A stretch of DNA of 62,827 nt from JBBQZP01 sp038207585 (GTDB lineage Bacteria > Pseudomonadota > Alphaproteobacteria > Rhodobacterales > Rhodobacteraceae). Positions 27,579-37,700 of this stretch are shown one piece after another (within the stretch, counting starts at the first letter, position 1; each line of letters opens with the position of its first letter). A model generated the notes under the pieces. The model was not told the origin of the DNA, did no database searches, and saw only the letters and a list, made by a program, of their open reading frames with translations. Both the position numbers and the translations under genes were made by a program. Location: the NCBI GenBank assembly GCA_038207585.1, contig JBBQZP010000027.1:1-62827 (forward strand), written 5' to 3'.

Positions 27579-28351
27579 GGTCTTTCCTTCCCAAGATTTT
27601 CCGTCCCAACCGGGCTGCGCAGATTTCTGCGCCTGTGTCTGAATCGTTTCAGATAGACCGCGCCTTTCTGTACGTGCTCCAAGAGGCTGCCCGCAGAAAT
27701 CTTGCCTCGCTTTTACGCGATGGCGCCCCGGTCGCGATGGCAGCGGACGCGTTCGATGCGGTATTTGGGCAAACGGCCGAGACAGACCCGCTGGCCGGTT
27801 ACGGGCTCGCCGATTGGCGCGAAGGGCAGCTTCCCCACAACGCTTTTGTGCAACAGCTGATAGAAAATCCTTCGCGTATCGCGGCGATTGCAACGCCGCA
27901 ATCGGGGGTCGGGGCAGACACTCTTTTGCCGCAGCTTTTGCGCGTGGCGCTGGGCGAGGGTGCACTGCGGCATCAGCTGGCAACGGCCTGTGGCGACTTT
28001 CTGAGTGAGCGGGTGCTGTTTTACCCCGGCCCGCCCCCGCAACCGCTGTTTTCAGTGGCCGGGCTGGCGTTGCTGATCACATCGCATTCATCGCAGCTGG
28101 ACAATTTGTCAGCGCAGGGGCAACAACGCTTGCGGGCTGCCGTCAGCGCGCTTTACGGGCCGGCAGACCCGCTGATGCCGTGGGATCAGTGGCTGTTGCG
28201 CCGAATGGCCGACAGTGCGGAGTGGTCCGTGCCCGAAAGCCTTACTACGCTTCGTTGGGTATCCTGGCAAAGCGGCGATCCCATCCCGGACCCTACCGAA
28301 GCCCGGACAGTGCCGCTCGGCTGGCTCAATTTTCTTGTCCTCGAACCCTGA
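27575..28351 (+). CDS. uncharacterised soluble protein (operon gene 6)
   Basis: 258 residues, with a TTG start whose TTGA overlaps the stop of gene 5 in the same way as the ATGA junctions elsewhere. No signal peptide and no clear membrane segment. Mostly helical, with no domain I recognise. Its place between the first vWA set and the second MoxR suggests an adaptor of one of them; this is inference only. Confidence 0.7.
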   Translation: MRSFLPKIFRPNRAAQISAPVSESFQIDRAFLYVLQEAARRNLASLLRDGAPVAMAADAFDAVFGQTAETDPLAGYGLADWREGQLPHNAFVQQLIENPSRIAAIATPQSGVGADTLLPQLLRVALGEGALRHQLATACGDFLSERVLFYPGPPPQPLFSVAGLALLITSHSSQLDNLSAQGQQRLRAAVSALYGPADPLMPWDQWLLRRMADSAEWSVPESLTTLRWVSWQSGDPIPDPTEARTVPLGWLNFLVLEP

Positions 28352-28365
28352 CGGAAACCACAGAC

Positions 28366-29421
28366 ATGTTCACCAAAGAAACCGTCAACCTGATTTACGA
28401 ACAGAACCGTTCGTTGCTGGATCGGGTGCTGCAACTGGAAAATGAGCTGGTCGGAAGGTTCTACGGCATGGACGCTGCCGTCCGCTGCATGATGCTTTCG
28501 GCGATGAGCGGCGAAGCGATGGTGATGATCGGCCCGCCGGGCACCGCGAAATCCCGGTTAATCCGGGCATTTTGCAGCCTGATCGGGGTGCTGGACCATG
28601 ACCCGCGCGACCGTGATCAGGCGCGTGCGACGGGACCGGCTTATGACAAGCCCGAACAGTATTTCGAGTATCTGCTGACCCAGTTCACCGAACCCTCCGA
28701 ATTGTTCGGCTATTTCGACCTTGCCAAGCTGCAAGGACCGGAACCGACGCTGGAACGCATGGTCCATGGTCAGATGCAGCGCGCCGACGTGGTGTTTCTG
28801 GACGAGGTGTTCAATGCCTCGTCCGCGATCCTCAATGCGCTTCTCACGTTCATGAACGAGCGCAAGTTTCATGACCGGGGCAAGGTAATCGACGCGCCAA
28901 TGAAGATGCTTTTTGCAGCGACCAACCACCCACCCCGGGAAGATGGACTTGGCGCTGTCTATGACCGTTTTTTGCTGCGCTGCCGGATGGAAAACGCCCC
29001 GGCCGGGCATGAATCCCTTGCCCGCCTTCTGCAAGCGGCCTGGACGGAAACCCACGATCATGGAACGACCTCGGGCAAGAAATTCGCGGATCTTCCGGCG
29101 TCGCTGGAGGATTGCCGCACCAGTATTGACACCCTGACCACGCAAGGCAAACTGGCGATTGAGCAGTCCAGCATCGTTGTGGCGCAACTTGCGGCTCTGG
29201 TGGCTTCGGTCAGGGCCAAGGAGCTATCCGCGATGTCGAACCGCCGACTGGTCAAGTTTTCGGCGATCGTTCTGGCTCAGTCCTTGCTTCGCGCGCGCGC
29301 GCAGGACCAGTCAACGGCCGAAATTCAGCCGCGCGATCTGATGGTGTTGCTGGACTACGGTTTGGACCAGTCCGATCCAGGCACGATCGAAAAACTGCGT
29401 CAGGAATTGCTGCTGGTATGA
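28366..29421 (+). CDS. second MoxR ATPase, RavA-like (operon gene 7)
   Basis: 351 residues; ATG at 28366. Walker A GPPGTAKS at 56-63, Walker B DVVFLDE at 141-147 followed by VFNASSAILNALLTFMNERKF, which is the RavA-type pattern and differs from gene 2. An ATNHPP sensor and YDRFLLRC motif follow. RavA works with the vWA protein ViaA in E. coli; here the next gene could hold that place but has no visible MIDAS. Two MoxR classes in one operon is unusual. Confidence 0.93.
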   Translation: MFTKETVNLIYEQNRSLLDRVLQLENELVGRFYGMDAAVRCMMLSAMSGEAMVMIGPPGTAKSRLIRAFCSLIGVLDHDPRDRDQARATGPAYDKPEQYFEYLLTQFTEPSELFGYFDLAKLQGPEPTLERMVHGQMQRADVVFLDEVFNASSAILNALLTFMNERKFHDRGKVIDAPMKMLFAATNHPPREDGLGAVYDRFLLRCRMENAPAGHESLARLLQAAWTETHDHGTTSGKKFADLPASLEDCRTSIDTLTTQGKLAIEQSSIVVAQLAALVASVRAKELSAMSNRRLVKFSAIVLAQSLLRARAQDQSTAEIQPRDLMVLLDYGLDQSDPGTIEKLRQELLLV

Positions 29422-30941
29422 CCGGGATGCAGGTCATTATTGGTGAAGATCAGAGCCCGGAAGACCCGGTCGCAGCCCATTTGCGTATCTCTTTTGCCGA
29501 ACGGCATGTGCCACTTCCCGCCGCACTGGCCACGGCGCTGGCGCGTATTCTCAGCGTGCCGCAGCCATTGCTTGATCCGGTCTGGGGGCGAGCCTTCGCA
29601 CGCATGGCACAGGCGCTGGGCACCTCGGGTGCGGTCGCCAGCCAGCAGTTGCTGAAAGGCGCAATGGACCGTTTTCTGATTGTGGTGGCCGAGCCGGTCT
29701 TGCGGCACGCCGCAATGCGGGCAGGTGTACTTGCGCTTGCCGGAACCGGTGAAGGCGATGCGCCTGCGTTGGTTTCGGCCGAGGAACGGATCGCGCAGCA
29801 CGTTGATGCCGCCCTGCGCGATCCACAGGTCATGGGCCTGCCCTTCTGGGCCCATGCGGCGTTGGATATGAAGGCGGCCGCCCTCCGCCATGCCCGAGCA
29901 CGCGCGCATCTTGCGGCTGATGCCTTACCTGATGAGATTGATCCCGCTATTGCGGCCTTGGTCTTTCTGCATCCGCCAGAGTTCGAAGACCATCTGCGGC
30001 GCGAAAAGAAACAGCGCAAGGCGCGGCAGATCTCGGCCCATCGCAGAGCCGGGATCCGCCCCAAAGAGGGTGGTGTTGCGGGCATCCTGCAATCGCGGCA
30101 GCTTGACGATCTGCCCGACGCCCTGATGAGCGAATTGATCCTGCCGCGCGCCCTTTTCGCCAACAAGCTGCTGCATGAGGGCATACTAGTGCGCCATCGC
30201 CCGCCCCGGCGCGATCCTCGCCGGGACTTGTTGGCGGTGACGCTGCATCAGGCGGCACCCACGGATGGCATGGGAACCCTCGTGCAGGCCGCATGGGCGG
30301 ATGCCGCGATCCGGCTGAGGGTCGTCCTCTTCCAGATGGGGCTTGCGAACTCCGATCTTGTCTGGTCAGGACCGGGCGCGGCGCTTGATCTGGGATGCAA
30401 TCTGGACCTGCCCGGGATCGAGCGATTTCCGGCCTTGCGGATCGCGGGCAAAGCGCGGGCTGACATGCTGATGCGGTCCGGACTTTACCCCGCGCATGCG
30501 GCGCTGGCGCGCACGGCGGCAACGGTGCCCGAGGGTGACGCGATTGTCAGCCGGTTGCGCGCGGGGTTGTTGCCGCTGGCGCGGACGCAACGAGGCGATG
30601 TGCAACGGCTCGTGCAGGATTATGGGCGCCGCTTTCTGCTTGTCAGCCAGCCACATCAGGGCCGCCAGACCCCTGATTGGGCCGAGATTCGCGCCCGTTT
30701 GTCTGCGTCCGTGGATCGTGATCTGGGCCGTTGCCACAAGGCCTGCCTGACCTGGATCCCGCGCGGTGCGGGTAGCCCCGAGGTCCTACTGGCCCTTGCC
30801 GAAGGGCGTGAGCCCGTCGAAATGGCGCCCCCCACGCCCGGCGCGGATGAGGGTGCAGTCACGCTGGCCGGGTTCATCGGCGGTTTGGTCTTGTGGATCA
30901 TGGATGTGACGCTGGAGGCGCTTGATGTCTCTCAAGCGTGA
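29418..30941 (+). CDS. uncharacterised soluble protein (operon gene 8)
   Basis: 507 residues with an ATGA overlap to gene 7. Helical N-terminal half, a very basic stretch near 195-215 (RREKKQRKARQISAHRRAG), then an alpha/beta-looking C-terminal half. Its size and place after a RavA-like ATPase recall ViaA, but I see no DxSxS motif, so it is not called a vWA protein. It may be a degenerate vWA or an unrelated partner. Confidence 0.75.
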   Translation: MTGMQVIIGEDQSPEDPVAAHLRISFAERHVPLPAALATALARILSVPQPLLDPVWGRAFARMAQALGTSGAVASQQLLKGAMDRFLIVVAEPVLRHAAMRAGVLALAGTGEGDAPALVSAEERIAQHVDAALRDPQVMGLPFWAHAALDMKAAALRHARARAHLAADALPDEIDPAIAALVFLHPPEFEDHLRREKKQRKARQISAHRRAGIRPKEGGVAGILQSRQLDDLPDALMSELILPRALFANKLLHEGILVRHRPPRRDPRRDLLAVTLHQAAPTDGMGTLVQAAWADAAIRLRVVLFQMGLANSDLVWSGPGAALDLGCNLDLPGIERFPALRIAGKARADMLMRSGLYPAHAALARTAATVPEGDAIVSRLRAGLLPLARTQRGDVQRLVQDYGRRFLLVSQPHQGRQTPDWAEIRARLSASVDRDLGRCHKACLTWIPRGAGSPEVLLALAEGREPVEMAPPTPGADEGAVTLAGFIGGLVLWIMDVTLEALDVSQA

Positions 30942-33036
30942 TGTCTGGGTCCTGCCACGCCTGCGGGCGCGGGCAGTGGCGCCTTTCCTTGCCTGGCTAG
31001 CTCCGCATTTCGGTTTCGCCAAGGCGCAGGACTTGCGCCTGCGGCTGGATGACGAGGGCAATCTGGTTGTGCTGTGCCCGCTGCCTGATGGCGGTGCCGA
31101 TCTGCAAACGCTGCACGGCGTTCTTGCCGAAGCATTCGAGGCTGCCGGTCGTCGCAGAGCCGAATTGGAAAATCTGCCCGCCCAGTCGCGTGACATTGAG
31201 GCTGAACCCGCGCTGCTTGAAGGTGTACTGATCTGGGTTCGACAACAGCTGGTGCCACACACACCGAATGTGCCGGACGTGCAGGAGGGTGGCCCCTTGC
31301 GTGCCATACTGACTGCGGTGGATACGGCACCTGCAGCGTTTGCCACGCTGGTCCGACGCAGCCGGGATGCACGTTTCATGATCGGCGGGCGGGGCGTCAC
31401 GCTGCTCGATCTGTGTGACGATCCCGCCCGCGGTGCAACGCTTTCTGGGCTGCGGGCCAGCGGTCTGCCGCCGGGTGTCACCCTCTTGGCGCGGCATTCT
31501 GTGGCCGCAATGCCGGTATGGCTGCCCGAAGGCGTCACCTTTGCCGAAGACATGCGCGAGACCCTGTCCGGCGTAATGAACGGTCTGGTCGCGGGCCGGT
31601 TGCTCGCGCCCGGCGCCGAGGTGCATCTGGTGACAGCGCGGGACGGGGCAGGGCTTGCCGTGATTTTGCCACCCGACCCGGTCTCCACGCACACGGGCGC
31701 GCCCGTGCCCGCGGAACCGCTTCACGATGCCGCCATATTTGGCATCGGCATCGACCCGCCGCACCGGCCCGACGATTTTGGACCGGCCCTGCGTCTGTCG
31801 GTGCTGGCGTTGCACCCCGAGCCGCAGGCGCAGCGCGATCTGAACACCCGCCTTAACGACCGAGCCTTTCCGCTGGGGTATCGCATCAGCCTTGCGCCCG
31901 TCGGGGCCATTTCGCGCAGCGACGAAGACATCGAACGACTGCGCGGCGAGATCGAAGAGCGCGAGGCCCGTATAGCCTTGATTCAGGCACTTGGCCGACC
32001 ACAGTTGCGATTGCTTCGCTTCAGCGACGCACAGTTGCCGGCGCTGGTTGACGGGCTGCGCAAGATGCCGCGTGCGCTGCGCGAAAATGCCGGTTTGCAA
32101 TATGCTGCCACTCATGCTGCAGGCCAAGCCGAGCCGGCACATTTCGTGCTTTACGATCCCGAAACCGTGCAGTTCGACGGCGTCCTGCCCGAATTCTATT
32201 GGCGCGCCATTACCGAAGATCATCCGATCGCGTTCTGGCTTGATCCCCACGCCGAGGATGCCCGAGACGGCAACCCCGATGAGCCGAGGGTTTTCGTGCC
32301 GCAGGGTGACCGTATCCTGCCCTACATCGACAGCTTCGGCTCTTCGGTCAAAGGCACCTTGCAGCTGGTTCTCGGACGTTTGTTTGCCGACGGGTCTGCC
32401 GTGCTTGACGCCGAGGGCGCCGAACCTGCCTTTGTCTTTCGTACCCTGACAGGGGGCCGCGACGAGATCGGGGTCGAACTTGTGGACCTTGCCCGCTTTG
32501 CACCGCTGAAGATCAGCTTGCGCTGGATCAATGATCACATTCTTGCCAGCTCTCCGCGCACCGCCGATCCCGCAGACCTGCGCGAGCTTGCTGAGACGCT
32601 TTATGCCGGACAGTTGGCGCAGGAAATGCGCAAGGCCATGCAGGCCGAAGTTGACACATTGCGCAGCGGTTGGGCACAGGCGCAGGAAGATCTGCTCGGC
32701 TGTATGGACGAAATGGTTGCCGCCGTGGCGCAAGAAGTGGCGCAGACCCGTCTTCTGATCGAAAATGCTCGACGGTTCGTTGATCTTTCGCATGGCAGAC
32801 TGGCCGAAGTGACGCAGTCGCTGAACGGGCTGGGGGCTGCGGTTGGCGGATTTGACGCAACATTGGCCGACATGGCGGCAGATTTGCCGGGACTGGCCGC
32901 TGGTCGCGTGACCTTTGTCGCGCAATATCAGGCCGAATTCGAAACCAGCCAGAGACTGCTTAAGGATACCCGCATCGAGATCGCCGCGCTTCGAGACCGG
33001 ATGGAGCATCTTGCGGCGGAGGTTACCCGCGAATGA
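30925..33036 (+). CDS. uncharacterised protein with C-terminal coiled coil (operon gene 9)
   Basis: 703 residues; ATG at 30925 with GGAGG 7 bases upstream, overlapping the end of gene 8 by 17 bases. No signal peptide or membrane helix. The middle is alpha/beta in character. About residues 330-350 and the last 110 residues (EMRKAMQAEVDTLRSGWAQAQEDL... and ...TRIEIAALRDRMEHLAAEV) are heptad-rich and probably coiled coil. Likely an oligomeric scaffold on the cytoplasmic side. Family unknown. Confidence 0.78.
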   Translation: MSLKRDVWVLPRLRARAVAPFLAWLAPHFGFAKAQDLRLRLDDEGNLVVLCPLPDGGADLQTLHGVLAEAFEAAGRRRAELENLPAQSRDIEAEPALLEGVLIWVRQQLVPHTPNVPDVQEGGPLRAILTAVDTAPAAFATLVRRSRDARFMIGGRGVTLLDLCDDPARGATLSGLRASGLPPGVTLLARHSVAAMPVWLPEGVTFAEDMRETLSGVMNGLVAGRLLAPGAEVHLVTARDGAGLAVILPPDPVSTHTGAPVPAEPLHDAAIFGIGIDPPHRPDDFGPALRLSVLALHPEPQAQRDLNTRLNDRAFPLGYRISLAPVGAISRSDEDIERLRGEIEEREARIALIQALGRPQLRLLRFSDAQLPALVDGLRKMPRALRENAGLQYAATHAAGQAEPAHFVLYDPETVQFDGVLPEFYWRAITEDHPIAFWLDPHAEDARDGNPDEPRVFVPQGDRILPYIDSFGSSVKGTLQLVLGRLFADGSAVLDAEGAEPAFVFRTLTGGRDEIGVELVDLARFAPLKISLRWINDHILASSPRTADPADLRELAETLYAGQLAQEMRKAMQAEVDTLRSGWAQAQEDLLGCMDEMVAAVAQEVAQTRLLIENARRFVDLSHGRLAEVTQSLNGLGAAVGGFDATLADMAADLPGLAAGRVTFVAQYQAEFETSQRLLKDTRIEIAALRDRMEHLAAEVTRE

Positions 33037-33644
33037 ACAGGCCGGGAGCACAAGCGCTCACTGATGAGGTGACCCGTGGGCAGGACGCACTTGATGCGCT
33101 GCCGAGCCTTATGAAAGAGGCGCGACACCTGCAGGCCCAAACCGCCGCCTCCATGCATGTACTGCAAGGCATCCGCCGCGCGAGACCTTTCGGCGCATCT
33201 GTGTTCGCCATGGAGTTTTCTGATCTGCGCCGGGCCTTTCTGCGGCAGGTCGCCCCCGCGCGCCATCGTTTGCGCCGTCGCATCGGCTGGCTGTCGCTGC
33301 GGAAGTTCTGGCGGGTCAACCGGTTCTGGATCGGCAACTTCATTCTGAGCTTTTGCATCATGATGGCTGTGGTTTGGATGGTCAGAAACTGGGATTGGCT
33401 GGCCGAACAGATCCAGACGCGGCTTCCGCCGCCCACACCCCCCGCGCAAACCCCCGCTCCGGTGCCCGCGCCAACTGCCGCGCCCTCTGCCAATCCGGCG
33501 CCGACAACGCAGCCGGCCATCGCGCCACCCCCCGTGCCATCTGCCAATCCGGCGCCGCTCGCGCCACTCCCTGCGCCGCCGCCCGCGTCCTCTGCCAATC
33601 CGGCGCTGACGCCGCCGCTCGCACCCCTAAGAGGCGTCCGATGA
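33033..33644 (+). CDS. single-pass membrane protein with Pro-rich tail (operon gene 10)
   Basis: 203 residues, ATGA overlaps on both sides. A basic helical cytoplasmic part (1-100) is followed by one membrane helix (about 99-119, FWIGNFILSFCIMMAVVWMV) and a Pro/Ala-rich tail (130-203) with three SANPA repeats, matched at DNA level by three TCTGCCAATCCGGCGC copies. The tail is probably periplasmic and could span part of the peptidoglycan. No family recognised. Confidence 0.8.
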   Translation: MNRPGAQALTDEVTRGQDALDALPSLMKEARHLQAQTAASMHVLQGIRRARPFGASVFAMEFSDLRRAFLRQVAPARHRLRRRIGWLSLRKFWRVNRFWIGNFILSFCIMMAVVWMVRNWDWLAEQIQTRLPPPTPPAQTPAPVPAPTAAPSANPAPTTQPAIAPPPVPSANPAPLAPLPAPPPASSANPALTPPLAPLRGVR

Positions 33645-34711
33645 GACGGAGCGCCCGCTCGACCCTCAGAGCGATCCATGCGCCGGCTCCTATCCGGGCA
33701 AGACCCTGGTGGACGCGGCGGTTGATGGTAATTCTGGTTCTAGCTGCCATAGCGCTGCCGGTTCTGGCTGTGGCGACACGGGCTTTGTCAAAAGGCGGGT
33801 TGGGTTGGTATCTTTACGCGCTGCATGACCAGGTCTGGTTGCCGGTCTGGTCGACGGTATGGACGCGGTCGGGGATCTGGTCGCTGATCTGGTGGGTGCC
33901 TTTGCTGGGGCTTGCAGGCTGTGTGCTGGCCGAGTTCCTTGGGCTGGGTCAGCCGCTGCGAGCGATGCAGGTGGCGGTCTTGCGCCAGTCGCTGCGCAGC
34001 CCGCTATCCTCGATGGTTCTGGCCGCTCAACAGCGGCTGGGCTGGCGGCGCAATTATGAAGGCCTGCTAGTTGCCGTGCTGGAAAGCGAGCTTGTGGCCG
34101 CAGAAACTGCCCTTCGCGCTGCGGCTGAAACCGGAGGCAAGGCAAAGCCGGCAAGGGCGGCGCAACTGGTCACACAATTGGCCTATCTGCGTGCAACGGA
34201 TCCAGTGCGTCAGGTCCGCTGTGCCGAAGGTCTGATGCTGATCGGTCTTTTCGCCGATGCAAATTATGTGGCGCAACTGCGCGCGCGGCTTCGCCGCATC
34301 TGGCCCGAGGCAGATGGCATACGCATAGCGGAACTGCTTTTCATCGAACCGGCCCGGCCCGAACCACTGTTCGAAATGCTGCGAAGCCCACGCAGCACTG
34401 CGTCTGATTTGGCGTTGGCGACGCTGGCCATGGCGCGGGGCGAGGCGCTGGTCCGTGCGGATCTGGTACAGGCATGGTTCGGCGAATGGGCACGGTTGCG
34501 TCATGACATCGTCACCGCTCAAGGCACAATGCCCGAGGCTGAGCGGTTGATCGGCTTTGAATTCTGGGCAGCCCGGGCCGAGGCCGGGATCGTGCGGCAC
34601 CACGGGGCCGAAGGCAACGCGACGTGGCTGGCGGCACTTTTGCCGGGCGTGGCCAGGCAGCGCCCGATGGGTGAATTGGCGGCGATCGGCCGGGAGGGGG
34701 CCTTGTCATGA
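33641..34711 (+). CDS. two-helix membrane protein with cytoplasmic helical domain (operon gene 11)
   Basis: 356 residues; ATG at 33641 overlaps the gene 10 stop. Membrane helices lie at about 27-48 and 82-107, both with Trp-rich edges. The remaining 250 residues are helical and could form a repeat solenoid (RAAQLVTQLAYLRATDPVRQVRCAEGLMLIGLFADANYVAQLRARL). No family recognised. By topology it may dock the soluble parts to the membrane. Confidence 0.8.
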   Translation: MRRSARSTLRAIHAPAPIRARPWWTRRLMVILVLAAIALPVLAVATRALSKGGLGWYLYALHDQVWLPVWSTVWTRSGIWSLIWWVPLLGLAGCVLAEFLGLGQPLRAMQVAVLRQSLRSPLSSMVLAAQQRLGWRRNYEGLLVAVLESELVAAETALRAAAETGGKAKPARAAQLVTQLAYLRATDPVRQVRCAEGLMLIGLFADANYVAQLRARLRRIWPEADGIRIAELLFIEPARPEPLFEMLRSPRSTASDLALATLAMARGEALVRADLVQAWFGEWARLRHDIVTAQGTMPEAERLIGFEFWAARAEAGIVRHHGAEGNATWLAALLPGVARQRPMGELAAIGREGALS

Positions 34712-37700
34712 CTTCGCTGATTGACATCCGGCAGTCGGCGATGCGCAAGGATCAAACCGATGCCGATGCTGCGCTGATGCTGTCGGGTCCACGTCAACGG
34801 ATCGATCCTGGCCTGGGGGCGGTTCTGTTGATGTTGGCCCTAGTTGCGATGGCAGGCGCTTGGCTGGCGGCGTCATGGCTGGATGTCTCGGGCCATCTTG
34901 ACCCCCCGGTGGTTGCCGGTATCGAAGACCGCCGGATCCTGACCGATTACCGCGATAATCCGTCGCCCATGGTCGATCTGATTGCGCTAGGTGACGATCT
35001 GCTGATCGGCCACCAGGATGGATCGATCGATGTTTTTGACACTGGCGGACAGCTTTTTGACACGGAAGCCCTGCCGCGAAGCGCGGCGCTCAGTGGCGAT
35101 CTTGCCCTGCTTTCAGTCGATTGTACCAAGGGGGTCTGTGCTGAGGGGCAAAGCGAAACCGCCTATGCGTTGACCTCCAAAGGTGGTCTGGCCGCGCGCG
35201 CGAACGGCGCTTGGAAGATGGTGCTGGGTGACATGGCGTTTCTGGGTTCCGATGGCAGGCCGGTAGAGCAGGCCGATCTGCGGGGCTGGGCCGTTTCGGA
35301 AGATGGAAGTCTGGTGCTGGCAGATGCAGGCGACAAGGGGCTGGGCCTGTTTGATCAGCGCGATGGCAGCTGGCAGACCGGCCCCCCCCTTGCAGGAGTG
35401 ACCCAAGGCCCGCTGTTCCATAAAGGCGCCTTTTGGCTCGGCAGTCCTACCGGGCTTTACCGGGTGGCTGCGGCTGGGGGCCGCGCACAATGGGCAACCG
35501 GCGTCGTGCCGGGAACCGAGGGTGAGATCCTTGATCTCGCTCCTGGCATGGGCAGTTCTGATCTTCTGGTGCTGCGCCGTGGCGCCTGCGACACTGGCGT
35601 TGCGGGCTGTCTGTCGCTATTAAAAGTTTCAAGCAGCGGTGGCGTGTCCCCGCTGATGCAGGAAACCGAGGCGCACCCTGATCTGAATGACAGCGGGTTG
35701 AAGCATGTGGTTATGCAGGGCACGGACCTGCTGGCGATCGGCTCCGCCGGCGTCCATCGCTATGAGGCGGTGACCCGGAAATGGGTACTTGTCGATCCTC
35801 AGGAGCCGACCACCTGGTTCGCGGGTGCCGATGGCGAACGGTTTCATGTCTCGCTACCGGACCGGGTCATCACCCTAGAACAAGGGCGCATCAGCGCCGA
35901 GGTCACGCTGGACGCGCCATTGGTACAGATCCTGCCCGGCGACGGGCGCGAGTTGTTCGGGCTTGATCGCAAGGGCCGTGTCCTGTCGCTGACCGCTCCC
36001 GAGGCCACGGTTCTGGCACCTGTGGACAGTGGCGTGCCGCCCGATGTGCGGTTTACCACCGCACTCGCGCTGAACCAGATGCTTGTCGCCCTTGGACAGC
36101 AGGGCGCGTTGATCCACGACACACAATCGCGGCGCTACAGCTTTATCCCGGCGCAGCAGATGCCGCCCTTGCCTTTGGCCGATGCCATCCTTGTGCCAAC
36201 AGGTGCTGGGCAGATCTGGCTGGTGTCGCGCCGCGATGGCAGCATCTGGACGGTCACGGTTGAAGGTGACTTCCCGGCCAAGCGGATCAGTGCAAAGGCG
36301 AATGGCAGCGCCGGATTCTCCGTCGTTCAGGCCCGCAGAAACGGCAGCATTCTGGAACTGGTCGGCACCGACGGGCAGGTGCTGCGCATGTCGGGTGACG
36401 GCAGCTTCACCGCGCTGGCAGGAGACCCACTGCCGGGCAGTTTCACGCCGGTCAGTATCACCACCGATGGGGCACAATTTATCTTTACTAACGGGTCGGT
36501 GCTTTGGGCTTATCGTCCAGGCGCACGGGGCTGGATCGGCCCGATTGGCCCGCCACAGGGCACCCGACTGACCGATCTGTCGTTTGGCTCTGATCACTTG
36601 TTCAGCCTTAATGATGGCGGGATAGTGCATGAATTGCGCGAGTCCGTCTGGCAGGCCGTGGCAGGTGGGCCGCAAAAGGCCGCATTCGGATCCGAAGCGC
36701 TTGAAGATGCCATGGTGGCGGGATCGGCGCTTTATCTGGCGGGCGGTGGTCAGGTGCAAAGCTATCTGCCAGCCGAGCGTCGCTTTGATCAGCTTTGGCA
36801 AAAGCCGGGCCGCGCGGCTGAGATATTGTCCGTTGAAAACGGGGTCCCGCTCTGGACCAATTCAGCGGGGCTTTATCTGGGCGAAAAGGAATACTATGGC
36901 GGTCCGGCTTTCTTGGACGGCTGGCTAGGAGCGTCCGGTCCTGTGGCGATGGGGCAAACTGGCTCGTCCCTGTTTGTTGCAGGCCCCGGCGGCTGCCGGT
37001 TTCTGGGCCAGTCTGCACCGACGGGCGAGATGCGCGATGTGGTGCAACTGAACCCAGGCCGGTTGCTGGTGCGCACCACGGCGGGGACGGGCATCTATGA
37101 GCCGGAGTTGCATCGCTGGCTCGGGGCCTCGGTGTCCGGGCTTGCGCCCGAAAGTCGGTTGTTGAAGCTTGGTGCGCACCTGGTGCGGCTGGATCCGGAC
37201 GGTCTGGCCTCAGTCCCGATTGCGAGCATTCCGCTGATTGACAGTTGTGAGACGACCGGCGTCTCGATTGACTGGTCCGCGTCTGCCAGCGGTGTGCAGG
37301 CAAGTCTGGTCGACGGCGCCCCCGAAGGTCTGGTTCTTGCCGCAAATGGCAGCCTGTTGCGCTGGCGGGACGGGCAGTTCGTGCCCGAGGCCTCTGCCCC
37401 CGGCGCTGGTCCGCAGATGGATGAGGTGATGCGCGCCTATCCGCAGGGTGACGGACTTCTGGCGCTGACCCCGGAGGCGCTTTGGCGATACGATTTTGCC
37501 AAGCGGCAATGGAGCGAATGGCGCTTCCAGGGCGCGCCTTCACAGGTGTCGCAGGTTGATCTGGTGCCGGATAGCGCTAAAGTTTCAATTACTCTTTGGG
37601 ATGGCACCGGCGCGCCAATGGGGGCAGAGTCCGATCTGACGGGCGACACGATCAGCTTTTCGCCGTTGCGCCGCCCTGTTTTGCCGCAGATTTCAATCGC

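Noticed and set aside
29418..30941. Operon gene 8 as ViaA (vWA partner of RavA)
   Set aside because: Position and length fit, but no DxSxS MIDAS motif could be found, so the name was not used.
30997..33051. 684-codon open frame antisense to operon gene 9
   Set aside because: Mirror of a high-GC gene; rich in Arg/His/Gln with no domain, and gene 9 on the plus strand fits the operon with overlaps.
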